DNA from: an uncultured Dorea sp.
Lineage (GTDB): Bacteria; Bacillota; Clostridia; Lachnospirales; Lachnospiraceae
Assembly: GCA_910584095.1 (NCBI GenBank)
Contig: CAJTYU010000015.1
Location: forward strand, 1 to 64,000
DNA: 64,000 nucleotides
Reading direction: 5' to 3'
This document shows positions 17,173-26,171 of this stretch, in pieces. Position 1 is the first letter of the stretch, and every line of letters starts with the position of its first letter. The notes under the pieces were generated by a model, which did not search any database, was not told the origin of the DNA, and saw only the letters and a program-made list of their open reading frames with translations. The translations under genes and the position numbers were made by a program.

Positions 17173-17727
17173 CTATGCTCTGGTAATGTGGTCAAATTCA
17201 TCCCTATAATTTTCCCTTATCCAATTCCTTGCTCTCTGCAGCATACTCGCCAACGCATCTACTGTCGTATCCATACTATCCGCAAGCTCCTGCCTTGGCA
17301 TCTCCATCCCGTGTGCATAGATCAGTACATCATACCACTTTTTATTACGCTCCAGCACTGCGGCAAGAATTTTATCCGTATACTCAAGCACTTCCTTTTT
17401 CCACATATTTTCAAAGAAAATATCTTCCGGATCAGGCTCTCTTCCAAGCATACTCTCTATATCTTCATCCTCATGCAGCAGTCTTTCGCGCTTTATGCGC
17501 TTCACATGATTGTATGCCAAATTCTTCGCTGTGACTAACAGCCAGCTCTTCGGATTCTCCACTTCACTATGAGCGCGGTGTATGTAATACCTCATAAGCG
17601 CTTCCTGCGCAATATCTTCTGCATCATCTGGGTTACGGATATTCATTAGCGCTGTCTGAAATATCTGATTCCGATATTTTTTGTATACAGCATCGAAGTC
17701 TTTTCTTCTTTCTGACTCCATTCCCAC
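17173..17727 (-). CDS. ECF-type sigma-70 family RNA polymerase sigma factor
   Basis: The protein has 184 aa. Region 2 is DFDAVYKKYRNQIFQTALMNIRNPDDAEDIAQEALMRYYIH (DAEDIAQE core). A linker of about 40 aa is followed by region 4, a helix-turn-helix with MPRQELADSMDTTVDALASMLQRARNWI. The start is a GTG at 17727 (AAGGAAA upstream); the ATG at 17721 is also possible. A DUF4367 protein on the same strand beyond murG is the likely anti-sigma partner. Confidence 0.85.
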   Translation of the reverse strand: MGMESERRKDFDAVYKKYRNQIFQTALMNIRNPDDAEDIAQEALMRYYIHRAHSEVENPKSWLLVTAKNLAYNHVKRIKRERLLHEDEDIESMLGREPDPEDIFFENMWKKEVLEYTDKILAAVLERNKKWYDVLIYAHGMEMPRQELADSMDTTVDALASMLQRARNWIRENYRDEFDHITRA

Positions 17728-17767
17728 AACTACTTTCCTTTATCTTTTGCTTTTTCCTTTATTTATG

Positions 17768-18184
17768 CTAATTAACCGCCCTTACTCTGGACAGAATATC
17801 CTCTCGGTCGGCCTCGCTCAGCTCGCCGACATTCCACCCAAAGCCCGCCTGATCATTCTTATATCTAGGAATCAAATGCATATGAAAATGAAAAACCGTC
17901 TGCCCCGCGGATTCCCCATTATTCTGCACTACATTAAACCCATCGCAATCCAGAGCCTTCGTCATCTTCACCGCCATCTTCTTTGCAAGCAAGATGGCCT
18001 TCCCCGCCAATTCATCCGGTAATTCATACAGATTCGGATAATGCTCTTTCGGCAAAATCAACGCATGGCCCTTCGACGCCGGGCCAAGATCCAGAATCAC
18101 CCGGAATTCCTCATCTTCATACAATGTCGCAGATGGAATATCTCCATTCGCAATCTTGCAAAAGATACAATTATCATCTCTCAT
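17768..18184 (-). CDS. HIT family nucleotide hydrolase/transferase
   Basis: The protein has 138 aa, full length. It opens with CIFCKIANGDIPSATLYED (zinc Cys pair of the HinT group) and ends with the catalytic histidine triad FHFHMHLIPRY. These enzymes hydrolyse purine phosphoramidates such as AMP-lysine. GGAAGG lies 8 nt before the ATG. It is 40 nt upstream of the sigma gene and may share its transcript. Confidence 0.92.
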   Translation of the reverse strand: MRDDNCIFCKIANGDIPSATLYEDEEFRVILDLGPASKGHALILPKEHYPNLYELPDELAGKAILLAKKMAVKMTKALDCDGFNVVQNNGESAGQTVFHFHMHLIPRYKNDQAGFGWNVGELSEADREDILSRVRAVN

Positions 18185-18295
18185 AACATCAACCTTCCTT
18201 CTAAATATAAAATAACTGCTTTATTTTACAAAATCATCTCTTGCATATTCCAACCGCCGGTGTTACACTGATACTCCAGAAAGGCGGTGCGAATT

Positions 18296-19114
18296 ATGTA
18301 TACATCTACAGACCTCGACAAACTTAGACAAATTATGGAAGAAAACCAAGAACTCGCAGACATTATCAGCAGGATTCTCTCCTCTCACAGAGAATCAATC
18401 AGCACTATCACTCATGAAATACGCAATCCTCTGACTCTGGTGTACAGCTCTCTGCAGCTTATCGAATCTAACCACCCCGAAGTTCGCACTTTTCGGCATT
18501 GGAATGCTATGCATCAAGATGTTTTATATATGATGCGGCTTCTTGCGGATCTGTCTGATTACAATAACGGTTTCACATTACATAAACAGCCGCTGAATAC
18601 CGGCAGTTTTTTAAAGCAGCTCGTCCTGTCTTTTGCCGCTTCTTCCGAAGCTTCAAACATAGAATTTACCTCTCGGATTGCGCCGGAACTTCCATATATT
18701 CAAGCGGATGCTCCAAAATTAAAAGAAGTTCTTCTCAATCTATTAAAAAATGCTTTTGAAGCTATTCCCTCCGGCGCTCCGGGTTCTGTTCGTCTGGAAG
18801 CGGATATAATAACCCACACCTCCTCCGGCAAGCCCGGTATTTCCGCTGCTTCCGCCGTCTCTTCCAGTCTGCAGATTCAGATTCGTGATAACGGCTGCGG
18901 CATTCCCGCCAAACACTTTGATGAGATCTTTACTCCTTTCACCACCTTCAAATCCGGCGGCACGGGTCTCGGCCTCCCTTTGAGCAAAAGAATCGTCGAA
19001 GCCCACGGCGGAACCCTGCAGGCGAAATCCTCCCCGGATATAGGCACTGTATTTACCATACTTCTTCCTGTATCTTCTGCTCCGGCATCCCCCTGTCCCG
19101 GCGATACAGAATAA
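18296..19114 (+). CDS. soluble sensor-less histidine kinase
   Basis: The protein has 272 aa from the ATG at 18296 (AAGGCGG 8 nt upstream; a GTG at 18287 is less well spaced). Domains: a short coiled N-terminus, HisKA with the phosphoacceptor ITHEIRNPLTLV at about 36-47, then HATPase_c with the N box LLNLLKNAFEAI, the G1 box DNGCGIP, and the G2 box GGTGLGLPLSKRIVEAHGG. There is no membrane segment or PAS domain. No response regulator lies nearby, so it may feed a phosphorelay such as sporulation. The 3' end overlaps the rhomboid gene on the other strand by 62 nt. Confidence 0.88.
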   Translation: MYTSTDLDKLRQIMEENQELADIISRILSSHRESISTITHEIRNPLTLVYSSLQLIESNHPEVRTFRHWNAMHQDVLYMMRLLADLSDYNNGFTLHKQPLNTGSFLKQLVLSFAASSEASNIEFTSRIAPELPYIQADAPKLKEVLLNLLKNAFEAIPSGAPGSVRLEADIITHTSSGKPGISAASAVSSSLQIQIRDNGCGIPAKHFDEIFTPFTTFKSGGTGLGLPLSKRIVEAHGGTLQAKSSPDIGTVFTILLPVSSAPASPCPGDTE

Positions 19115-19670
19115 CCGCTAAGATCAACCCGGCAAGCGCGCCTCCGATATGTGCTGAATTATCCACCCCGCTGCTGGTCAGGCCATGATACAGCGTTACT
19201 CCAATCAAAAACAGAATACCTCTGTCCGACATATCGCCTACCTTTCCGTGATTACGGAGCGCAATATAAAATAACGCGCCGATAATGCCAAAAATCGCGC
19301 CGGACGCCCCGGCGGAAACAGCATACTCCTCCATACGCAGCTCTGTCGCAAGAGACAAAAGATTCCCCGCCAGACCGCTGAACATATAGAGCAGCACATA
19401 TTTAACTGTTCCAAGTTCGTGCTCTAACTGCCAGCCCATCAGCGCCAGAGCCAGCATATTGTTCATCAGATGATCAAAGCCAAAATGAAGAAACATGCAG
19501 GTAAACAACTCATAGTATTTGCCTGCATAAATTATATCCGGTGTATACATGGCACCATGTTCCAGCATGAATCTGGCATCCTCTGTCATTCCCTGAAAGG
19601 ATAAAATCAGAAATACTATTATATTCACAGCGGCCAGGGCAATCGTGCACGGCGCTTTCTTCTGGTACAT
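19053..19670 (-). CDS. rhomboid family intramembrane serine protease
   Basis: The protein has 205 aa from the ATG at 19670 (AAAAGGAG at good spacing); the ORF extends to 19691 without support. Six membrane helices can be drawn. Active-site features are HFGFDHLMNNMLAL (HxxxN), GASGAIFG (catalytic Ser), and HIGGALAG (catalytic His). It is the plain six-helix bacterial form. It lies 89 nt after the end of the Tad operon in the same direction and overlaps the convergent kinase gene. Confidence 0.92.
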   Translation of the reverse strand: MYQKKAPCTIALAAVNIIVFLILSFQGMTEDARFMLEHGAMYTPDIIYAGKYYELFTCMFLHFGFDHLMNNMLALALMGWQLEHELGTVKYVLLYMFSGLAGNLLSLATELRMEEYAVSAGASGAIFGIIGALFYIALRNHGKVGDMSDRGILFLIGVTLYHGLTSSGVDNSAHIGGALAGLILAVILYRRDRGMPEQKIQEEVW

Positions 19671-19759
19671 GGCCCACTCCTTTTGCATCATATTATGTTT
19701 TTATTATACCATTATTTGCCACATCCGTCGATAAAATAATAAATTTTTTTAAATCGCAG

Positions 19760-20659
19760 CTAAAAATCCTCCTCGTCAATGTATATCCCGTCCCAGTCTC
19801 CCCACTTCGGACGTTTGTGACGATGCAGCAGTCTCTTCACCGGACTCCATAAATTATCTGTTTCCTTAAGAATCTTACTGCCCATTTCCTGTCTGGTTAT
19901 CCAGTCATGTTCCTCACTGTCATACTCAAATGCTCTCTGCCGCAGCAGCGGTTCTACGCAAGGTCTTTCTCCCTCCGGCGCCTGCCGCTCTCTTTCCCTT
20001 AAAATCTTCTCCTCGTCCTCCCGCTTCCCGCCTTTCGTGTCTTTTGTCCGCTTCTCCTTCGGCTCCACAGCGCTTATGCCGCCCTTTTCCTCTTCTTTCA
20101 TTTTCTCCAGTTCCAGCATAATCCTCTTGAGGCTATAGTTTTCTTTCATTGTTTCTTTATGAAGAAAAAAAGCTGTTTTTACACTGGGAATATCCTGATA
20201 ATCTGTCCACTGGACAAAATCATCCATCAGCCGGTGAAAAGACATCCGAATGTCCTCGTCTCCCTGTGGAAAATAGCAAAACCGGTACTCTCCTTCTTCG
20301 CAAAATATATATTCCGGGTTCATCAGCAGCCTGTTTGAGTTCAAAAGATAGCTCTCTGTATCTTCTATAACTTCCTGTATCTGCCCTAAGAATCCGTTCA
20401 TATCTTCCCATGTAATCTTTTTCTGCCTATAATACTGCCGCATAGATATTAACCCTGTAATATCATATTCATAAACGGTTCTTTCCCCCTCCCCTACGGC
20501 GCTGATCGAAAGCAGCCCTTTAACATGGTTCTCCCGAAGCATCCGAATCTGATAATCCTCGGTATATAATCCAGAAAAGCTGATTCTAAGCCTTGTCTGG
20601 TTCAATTCCTTTTTTAGTTCTGTCTGAAATTCCACTCCTATTTCCCTTTCTAAATCCAT
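19760..20659 (-). CDS. DUF6382 protein, last gene of the Tad operon
   Basis: The protein has 299 aa. Residues 10-175 match the DUF6382 pattern (LRISFSGLYTEDYQIRMLRENHVKGLLSI, YEYDITGLISMRQ, LLNPEYIF-like block). Members often carry a C-terminal FHA domain; here the C-terminus is a charged linker ending IYIDEEDF with no FHA. It is a Tad-locus companion in Lachnospiraceae and probably cytosolic. Its role is unknown, perhaps regulatory or structural at the assembly platform. Confidence 0.75.
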   Translation of the reverse strand: MDLEREIGVEFQTELKKELNQTRLRISFSGLYTEDYQIRMLRENHVKGLLSISAVGEGERTVYEYDITGLISMRQYYRQKKITWEDMNGFLGQIQEVIEDTESYLLNSNRLLMNPEYIFCEEGEYRFCYFPQGDEDIRMSFHRLMDDFVQWTDYQDIPSVKTAFFLHKETMKENYSLKRIMLELEKMKEEEKGGISAVEPKEKRTKDTKGGKREDEEKILRERERQAPEGERPCVEPLLRQRAFEYDSEEHDWITRQEMGSKILKETDNLWSPVKRLLHRHKRPKWGDWDGIYIDEEDF

Positions 20660-20710
20660 TATCCGGCAGACATACTCGATGCACGGACCAATAACTCTTT
20701 TACAAACATA

Positions 20711-21124
20711 TCACTGCATCAGCCTCCGATACCTTCGTATCTTTTCCTCCGGCTCCGTAATGCCCGCCGTCTCAGCGACCGACACCCGCATCTTTCCCTT
20801 AGCCGCGAACGCCTTCACTACAATCCGTTCTTCATCCACCTGTGCGTTTCCATACACCCGTCCAAACAAAATACATTTTCCACGCACCCTCTCTTCAAAT
20901 ATAGCGTTCACCGTCTCTGCCGTCACTTTCTCCTTCTCCCTTGTCTTTGTACTTCCCACAGCCGCCGCCTCATAAGCGCAGGAAGAAATGACCTCCTTAT
21001 CATGGTAATAGAATATTCCCATGACGATTAAGAAAAATACCGACAATACCGCCGGCACAATATAGGCCATCTCCACCGTAATCATTCCTGAAAAATCTAT
21101 ACCTTTCGTTTTTCTTTCTCTCAT
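20711..21124 (-). CDS. TadE-like pseudopilin
   Basis: The protein has 137 aa. The TadE N-terminal pattern FSGMITVEMAYIVPAVLSVFFLIVMGIFYYHD includes the conserved Glu after the processing Gly. It is followed by a small extracytoplasmic domain. The GGAGG sits directly against the ATG at 21124, so the real start may be the internal ATG at 21085, which would begin at MITVEMAY. It is a minor pilin processed by the A24 peptidase upstream. Confidence 0.8.
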   Translation of the reverse strand: MRERKTKGIDFSGMITVEMAYIVPAVLSVFFLIVMGIFYYHDKEVISSCAYEAAAVGSTKTREKEKVTAETVNAIFEERVRGKCILFGRVYGNAQVDEERIVVKAFAAKGKMRVSVAETAGITEPEEKIRRYRRLMQ

Positions 21125-21157
21125 CCTCCGTCTCTCTTTTCTGTCCCTGCTTATCTC

Positions 21158-21628
21158 CTATGACAAGAGCTCTCCCGCCCACATAACCGCATATCCTGCC
21201 GTAATAAACGGCACCATGGGAAGCGCCGCTCCTCTTTGATATTTGTGCAGCGCAAGTACCGCTGCCGCCGCCAAAGCAACCGCTATCCACGCCGCAAACA
21301 TTAATTCCAGCAGCTTCCAAATACCAAGATATGTTCCGAGTATACACAGCAGCCAGCTGTCTCCATATCCAAGCTGCTCCCTCGTCACTTTACTTACTAA
21401 TACAAATATCAGGCCGGTCAGAAGCCCTCCCATCGCCAGCCGGATATGTCCTCCGCCGGCAAATACCGCATACACTGCCGCCAGAATACTCCCTATCATC
21501 AGCATCGTTCCCGATATCCTCCTGCTCTTTAAATCTGTCGCTGACAATCCGACAAGCATACCCATGCATACAATCCTGCCGATTATCAGCAATCCGTTTT
21601 CTGCAGCATAATGACTTACCTGCAGCAT
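21158..21628 (-). CDS. A24 family prepilin peptidase (TadV/CpaA)
   Basis: The protein has 156 aa and about five membrane helices. The aspartyl protease sites are SATDLKSRRI (D-x-K-x-R) and GYGD. It lacks the N-methyltransferase half of PilD, as TadV does. It would cleave Flp1 and the TadE proteins. Its start overlaps the end of the longer TadE gene by 13 nt. Confidence 0.9.
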   Translation of the reverse strand: MLQVSHYAAENGLLIIGRIVCMGMLVGLSATDLKSRRISGTMLMIGSILAAVYAVFAGGGHIRLAMGGLLTGLIFVLVSKVTREQLGYGDSWLLCILGTYLGIWKLLELMFAAWIAVALAAAAVLALHKYQRGAALPMVPFITAGYAVMWAGELLS

Positions 21629-22470
21629 TTAGAACACGCCCCTTTCCCCACTGCTTCCGATAGCGGAACTGCATAAATGGTTCGTTTTAACCCGCTGCAG
21701 CTCAGCGAATCATGGTATCTGTCCCCGTAATCCGTTATATAGACTCCAACTGCCGCCCCGCCATGCACACAGCCTTCACAGGCATAATATTTCCCTTGGC
21801 TTTCATTGCGCAGTCCATGCACCTCGCTATAAGGAACCATCCGGATTGACAGTTCCAGATAATTACAATGATAATCCCGATGATAAACCATACCTGTTTC
21901 TGTGATATAAACCGTTTCTTCATCCTCCTGTCCGAAGCCGGAACGGACATAGCCGTTCCACCCCTTCATCCTCATGGATTCCGTCATATTCACCGGAGCC
22001 GCTGCAAAAACCGGAATAGGCAGCCTAACCTGATAAGCGGCCTTAAGCTCCAGAATCCCAGTTATTGCAGACATTCTCGATTTCTCGCAGTGAATCCCGC
22101 CGCTTCCGCCTACCACAATACTTCTCTCCAGACGTTCTCCTCCAACGGCAGATACAATATCTGCCTCTAGGCTCCCCGGCGTAACCTTCGGATAAACATA
22201 AATATCTTCCGCCGCCATTTTAGCGGCATACTGCATCCCGCTGCGGATAGCAGTCCGAACGGACATTACCTCAAGCATATAGAACAGCGCAAGCGCCGCC
22301 AAGAAAAATAGCGGTACTGCAAGTGCGGCTTCTACTGTAATTACGCCTTTCTCCGCCGCAGTTTCTCTTCTGGAAAGGCAGAGGGATGCCCTTTTGGAGC
22401 ACAGAAACCTTTGCCCGGATTTTGGGGAATTTGAGGATATTGAATATACAGGGTCCTGCCTTTTTGGCAT
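21616..22470 (-). CDS. TadE-family protein with tandem C-terminal Cys/His modules
   Basis: The protein has 284 aa from the ATG at 22470, chosen for AAGGAG 9 nt upstream; an ORF start at 22554 has none. The TadE segment is EKGVITVEAALAVPLFFLAALALFYMLEV. The extracytoplasmic part ends in two similar modules: VYIT-x-TG-x2-YH-x4-C...C-x2-C, and VYIT-x2-G-x2-YH-x4-C...C-x2-C. These resemble Ada-type zinc-binding motifs. The modules would sit on the cell surface and could bind metal or form disulfides. Confidence 0.8.
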   Translation of the reverse strand: MPKRQDPVYSISSNSPKSGQRFLCSKRASLCLSRRETAAEKGVITVEAALAVPLFFLAALALFYMLEVMSVRTAIRSGMQYAAKMAAEDIYVYPKVTPGSLEADIVSAVGGERLERSIVVGGSGGIHCEKSRMSAITGILELKAAYQVRLPIPVFAAAPVNMTESMRMKGWNGYVRSGFGQEDEETVYITETGMVYHRDYHCNYLELSIRMVPYSEVHGLRNESQGKYYACEGCVHGGAAVGVYITDYGDRYHDSLSCSGLKRTIYAVPLSEAVGKGACSKCCR

Positions 22471-22576
22471 ATAAGAACATCTCCTTTCAACATAATATTG
22501 TAGCTTTGGTAATATTTGACGATTCTCCAAAAGAACATCCCTCTGCCTTTCCATTTTTCATATAACTGTTCTGACA

Positions 22577-23962
22577 TTACCGGTATCCATAATAGGTACG
22601 GAATCTATACGTAATTCCTCTGCGCAGACTGACCTTAGAGGCAACCTCCATCCTGCTGATACAGTCATCCGCCCGAAACCATGTCAGTCCTTTCTCCCGC
22701 CTGAGACAAAGCTCAACCAGATCTAGCGCCCGAAAAGGCATTTCCTGCCCGCGGTTTAAAAATAGCAGCACTCTCAGATATTCTCCATACTTCATGCCGC
22801 CCTGAACGTCCGCTCCCTCTTGTCCTGATTCCCGCGAGCCAAGACTCATTAATCCGGACAGGGACAGCTGCCAGCTCTCTCCATTCTTTGTGAGGGGAAC
22901 TCCATATCCCTTCATCAGAGAACGCAAATCCATAATGCTCTCTCCAAATGCCCATGCAAGCAGCAAAACCTGAGTCAGAGCGTTTGCAGCGGCCGGAAAT
23001 GCCACAGCCGTACACAGCGTAACCGCTAACGCCTGAGCTTCCGCTCGTTTCGCCGCATCTCCCTGCAGGTATATATAATTTGGAACAACCCTAAAGGCCA
23101 GCAGTTTCTTCAGCACGAATTCCAGATTCTCACGGTCACTGTCTTTTCCTGACAAAATATATTCTATCTCATAGTTAAGCGCTCCTATATTGCCCTCCTG
23201 CCCGCTATCTGCCGCTGAAGAAAAATGTGTCAGCACATACTCGCCAAACGCTATCTGAGATAATTCCACCGCGTCTGCCACGTCTGAAAAGTCTCCGAAT
23301 CCGCTTCGCAAATTTCTCCGGGAGACTAACCCTCCCTCTTCAACCGACTTATCAGATACCTGCCGCTCCTTTGGCATAACCAGCTCCGTAAGAGGCGCCG
23401 CTGCAAGCTGCTGAATATTAGGAAGTGGATTATCCTCCGCCGGAAGCGTAAGATCATTCTCATTTAGCATACCGGCCAGCTCCTTGTAAAGAGATTCTTC
23501 TGTCTGCTGATATTGGCCCGCAGCTTCCTCCCGTCCCTCCCATTGCCCCATACTTCCCAGCAGATGGTTCAGAGAACCCAGTCCATACTTATTGTCTATA
23601 AAATGCACAATCTGCTCTAAAAAAGCCTGTCCGTCCGCATCCGTCAGAAACTGAATCCTCTCCATACGCTGTTCCATACCGGATGCGCCATAATAGGACA
23701 GACGGTCAAATACTTTCTGCTCACTGTAGCTTCCGCTCTCATATCCTCCGTCCATCGCAAAGACTTCAAATTCTTCCAGAAGCTCCCTCTGATACTCCGC
23801 AAATACCGACTCCATTGCCCGATTCATATCGGCCCGTCGGTAACTTTTTGCAGACTGCAGGGAGGCGCTCTCCATGATACTTCCGGCAAAAGCTGCCAGC
23901 AGCACAAAAATCAGCGCCAAAAATGCAGTGACCTCCCCACGCTCAGATTCCCGCGCTTTCAC
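22577..23962 (-). CDS. DUF5702 protein of the Tad locus
   Basis: The protein has 461 aa. A GTG start overlaps the end of flp1 by 20 nt. N-terminal ERGEVTAFLALIFVLLAAFAGSIMESASLQSAKSYRR is a pilin-like membrane anchor. It is followed by a large extracytoplasmic domain, with another hydrophobic stretch at about 325-345. It corresponds to the DUF5702 family, which sits in Firmicutes Tad loci in the place of TadG. It is probably a minor tip or scaffold subunit. Confidence 0.8.
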   Translation of the reverse strand: MKARESERGEVTAFLALIFVLLAAFAGSIMESASLQSAKSYRRADMNRAMESVFAEYQRELLEEFEVFAMDGGYESGSYSEQKVFDRLSYYGASGMEQRMERIQFLTDADGQAFLEQIVHFIDNKYGLGSLNHLLGSMGQWEGREEAAGQYQQTEESLYKELAGMLNENDLTLPAEDNPLPNIQQLAAAPLTELVMPKERQVSDKSVEEGGLVSRRNLRSGFGDFSDVADAVELSQIAFGEYVLTHFSSAADSGQEGNIGALNYEIEYILSGKDSDRENLEFVLKKLLAFRVVPNYIYLQGDAAKRAEAQALAVTLCTAVAFPAAANALTQVLLLAWAFGESIMDLRSLMKGYGVPLTKNGESWQLSLSGLMSLGSRESGQEGADVQGGMKYGEYLRVLLFLNRGQEMPFRALDLVELCLRREKGLTWFRADDCISRMEVASKVSLRRGITYRFRTYYGYR

Positions 23963-24143
23963 TGGTTATCTTCTCAAATATAGTATTTACAAGACTGGTA
24001 AGCTGAGACTTGAAGATAATTACCAGTCCGATCAGAACCACTAGGATCAGGATCACCTCTACCACCCCAATTCCTTGTTCTTCCTTAAGCAGTCTCTTTA
24101 TCCTCTGCCCCGCCCCTTTCACTTTCCACATTAGCATTGCCAT
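23943..24143 (-). CDS. Flp1 family type IVb pilin
   Basis: The protein has 66 aa. The prepilin motif KEEQGIGVVEVILILVVLIGLVIIF has the cleavage Gly and Glu+5. There is a short charged leader and a small C-terminal tail, as expected for the major Flp subunit. AAGGAGAT precedes the ATG. It lies between tadC and the DUF5702 gene. Confidence 0.9.
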   Translation of the reverse strand: MAMLMWKVKGAGQRIKRLLKEEQGIGVVEVILILVVLIGLVIIFKSQLTSLVNTIFEKITSESAGI

Positions 24144-24183
24144 ATTTTATCTCCTTTTCTGATTTTCTATTTCCCCGGATCTA

Positions 24184-25458
24184 TTACATCTGTATAGATA
24201 AAAACGCCGGAATGATTACAATTACAAGCACCATCGCCAGCATGAAGAACATTGGCAGAAGCAGTTTGGTTCCCGCCTCTTCCCCTCGCCGCTTTGCAGC
24301 CGCTTTTCTATCTTCAAATGCCTGAATCGACTCCGCTCCCAATAACTCGGCGAGACCTTTGGTTCCTTTGCGCAGGTTCTGGTCAAGAAGACTTGCAAGC
24401 CTCCTGTATGCCTTTAGTCCGCACCGCCTTCCGAACCGCTCGTAACTCTCGGCTTCTGTAACTCCGCTCTGCATTTCTCGGTATGCTACCGCCATTTCCT
24501 CATAAGCATAACGCAGCCCTACGCCCTCTTTCTGCCGCTCATAATCCTGAACAATCTTTTCCCATGCCTTTTTCACCGTCATTCCCGCGCCAAGCAGGAG
24601 CGTAAATTTATTCATAATCTCCGGATAGTCCAGCATCATCTGCCTTTCTCTATCCTCTTTTTCCTTCTGCTCATTCTGTCTTTGCAGGCCCGCAAGCAGC
24701 AGGCAGATAACGGGTCCAACCGCCAGCACATACCACCCTCTCGGATTATCCGGATTGCGGAGAACAATTTTCCTGCCTTCTATTTCATCCGGAAGCTTTA
24801 GCACATCCTTCTCTCTGCTTTGTTCTTCCTCCTCCGCAATCGCTTGGAGCACCCGCGCCCTTCGGCTTTCCTCGCCGGACAGCTTCGGAGGATATACTCG
24901 AACGCTCATCTCCTCCAGCGCCTGCATACTCTCGTCCTCCGTATAGGTAAGATATGCCTTTAAGTTCACCAGCGCTCCCTCCGGTTCTTCTGCAGTTCCC
25001 TTCTCATTCAGCTCCCCATATATATTTATCAGATCATAACGGTCAAGCTCCCACGAAACTTCTATAGGTTCTCCCGGTATCTCCGTTACAAGGCTCAGGT
25101 CTGTCCGCACCTCGTCAAGACTCCGGTTCCCGCCCAAGATCAACGGTTCAAGCTTCTGAACTGCCTTCTGAAAGACTTGCTTCATCTCTTCTTCGGTATA
25201 CCGCTTTTCTTCTACCTCAACCTCCATGGGAGCCTTCTGCTCTTTTCCGTCTATGATTACCTTCAGCGTCCGCGTAACGCTGCCCTTTCCATAATCGTTT
25301 CTCCGGATCTCAGTTACCGGTCTGGCCGACTCTTCCTTATCGGATACCAGCAAAGCCGCGGCCAGCGCTGCAGCAGCCGCCAGGATAACCGCCATCACAC
25401 CTCGATATTTACAATTCTTTCCCCAAGCATATACGCGCCGAAATATATCCCTAAACAT
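24184..25458 (-). CDS. TadC-type platform protein with extra N-terminal domain
   Basis: The protein has 424 aa. The C-terminal third is the type II secretion F domain (MLDYPEIMNKFTLLLGAGMTVKKAWEKI, GLAELLGAESIQAFEDRKAAAKRRGEEAGTKLLLPM), with membrane helices near 255, 290 and at the end. The N-terminal 240 residues comprise one membrane span and a beta-rich extracytoplasmic domain (TRTLKVIIDGKEQKAP), unusual for TadC. The start at 25458 gives a positive N-terminus before the first helix and overlaps tadB by 64 nt; the ATG at 25395 overlapping the tadB stop is the alternative. Confidence 0.85.
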   Translation of the reverse strand: MFRDIFRRVYAWGKNCKYRGVMAVILAAAAALAAALLVSDKEESARPVTEIRRNDYGKGSVTRTLKVIIDGKEQKAPMEVEVEEKRYTEEEMKQVFQKAVQKLEPLILGGNRSLDEVRTDLSLVTEIPGEPIEVSWELDRYDLINIYGELNEKGTAEEPEGALVNLKAYLTYTEDESMQALEEMSVRVYPPKLSGEESRRARVLQAIAEEEEQSREKDVLKLPDEIEGRKIVLRNPDNPRGWYVLAVGPVICLLLAGLQRQNEQKEKEDRERQMMLDYPEIMNKFTLLLGAGMTVKKAWEKIVQDYERQKEGVGLRYAYEEMAVAYREMQSGVTEAESYERFGRRCGLKAYRRLASLLDQNLRKGTKGLAELLGAESIQAFEDRKAAAKRRGEEAGTKLLLPMFFMLAMVLVIVIIPAFLSIQM

Positions 25459-26171
25459 ACGCTCATTACCCCGATTCCCAGCGGATTCCCATAGAGGATT
25501 TCCATAAATTCAGGAAAACTTATCTTCATATAAGCAATCATCCCAAAAGGGATCGCTGACATCACCTTAAATTCATATTTTCTGGCTGCAAGCATCGTTT
25601 CAATTTCCGCCCGGACCTCCAGCTTATCCCTGATCTGGTCCGTAGTATTTTTTATAATTCCAAGCATATTGCCGCCGCTTTTCCTTGCCATTACAAACAC
25701 ATTGACAAAATTCCTTACATCCTCTTGCTCTACCCGTCCGGACCAATCCTCCATAATCTGTTCCATTGGCACCTGAAGATAAATCTGCCGCACCATATGG
25801 GTAAATTCTCGCTGAATCGCCGCGTCCTCCTTATATAAAAGACTTAAATCCCGCTTCGTCTCCTTCATGGCATTCTCTACAGAATATCCCACGCGCATGG
25901 AAGATGAAAGAGATTGAATCGCTTCCCGGAACTGCTCCTGAAATTCCCTTTGCTTTTTTGCGATACATTCTGTTTCCCACCGGAGATAATGCCATACTCC
26001 AAAGGGCAGCAGCAGGGCAAATGCAGCCGCCGATTCATAAAACAAATAGGAGACAGCCGCAAGAAGGCCAATTGTCCGTCCTGCTGCCAGCGCATATTCA
26101 GCCCGCCGTATATCCTGCCGAAAGTAATTTTGCCGTATTCGTAATATTCTGGATTTTCTTCCACTTGCCAA
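25395..26171 (-). CDS. TadB-type platform protein (type II secretion F domain)
   Basis: The protein has 258 aa. It starts with TTG at 26171, with GAGGAGAG 7 nt upstream, inside the tadA 3' end (74-nt overlap). Two N-terminal helices are followed by the F domain (FREAIQSLSSSMRVGYSVENAMKE, VRNFVNVFVMARKSGGNMLGII) and a C-terminal helix pair. With TadC it forms the inner-membrane platform for pilus assembly. Confidence 0.88.
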   Translation of the reverse strand: MASGRKSRILRIRQNYFRQDIRRAEYALAAGRTIGLLAAVSYLFYESAAAFALLLPFGVWHYLRWETECIAKKQREFQEQFREAIQSLSSSMRVGYSVENAMKETKRDLSLLYKEDAAIQREFTHMVRQIYLQVPMEQIMEDWSGRVEQEDVRNFVNVFVMARKSGGNMLGIIKNTTDQIRDKLEVRAEIETMLAARKYEFKVMSAIPFGMIAYMKISFPEFMEILYGNPLGIGVMSVCLGIYFGAYMLGERIVNIEV

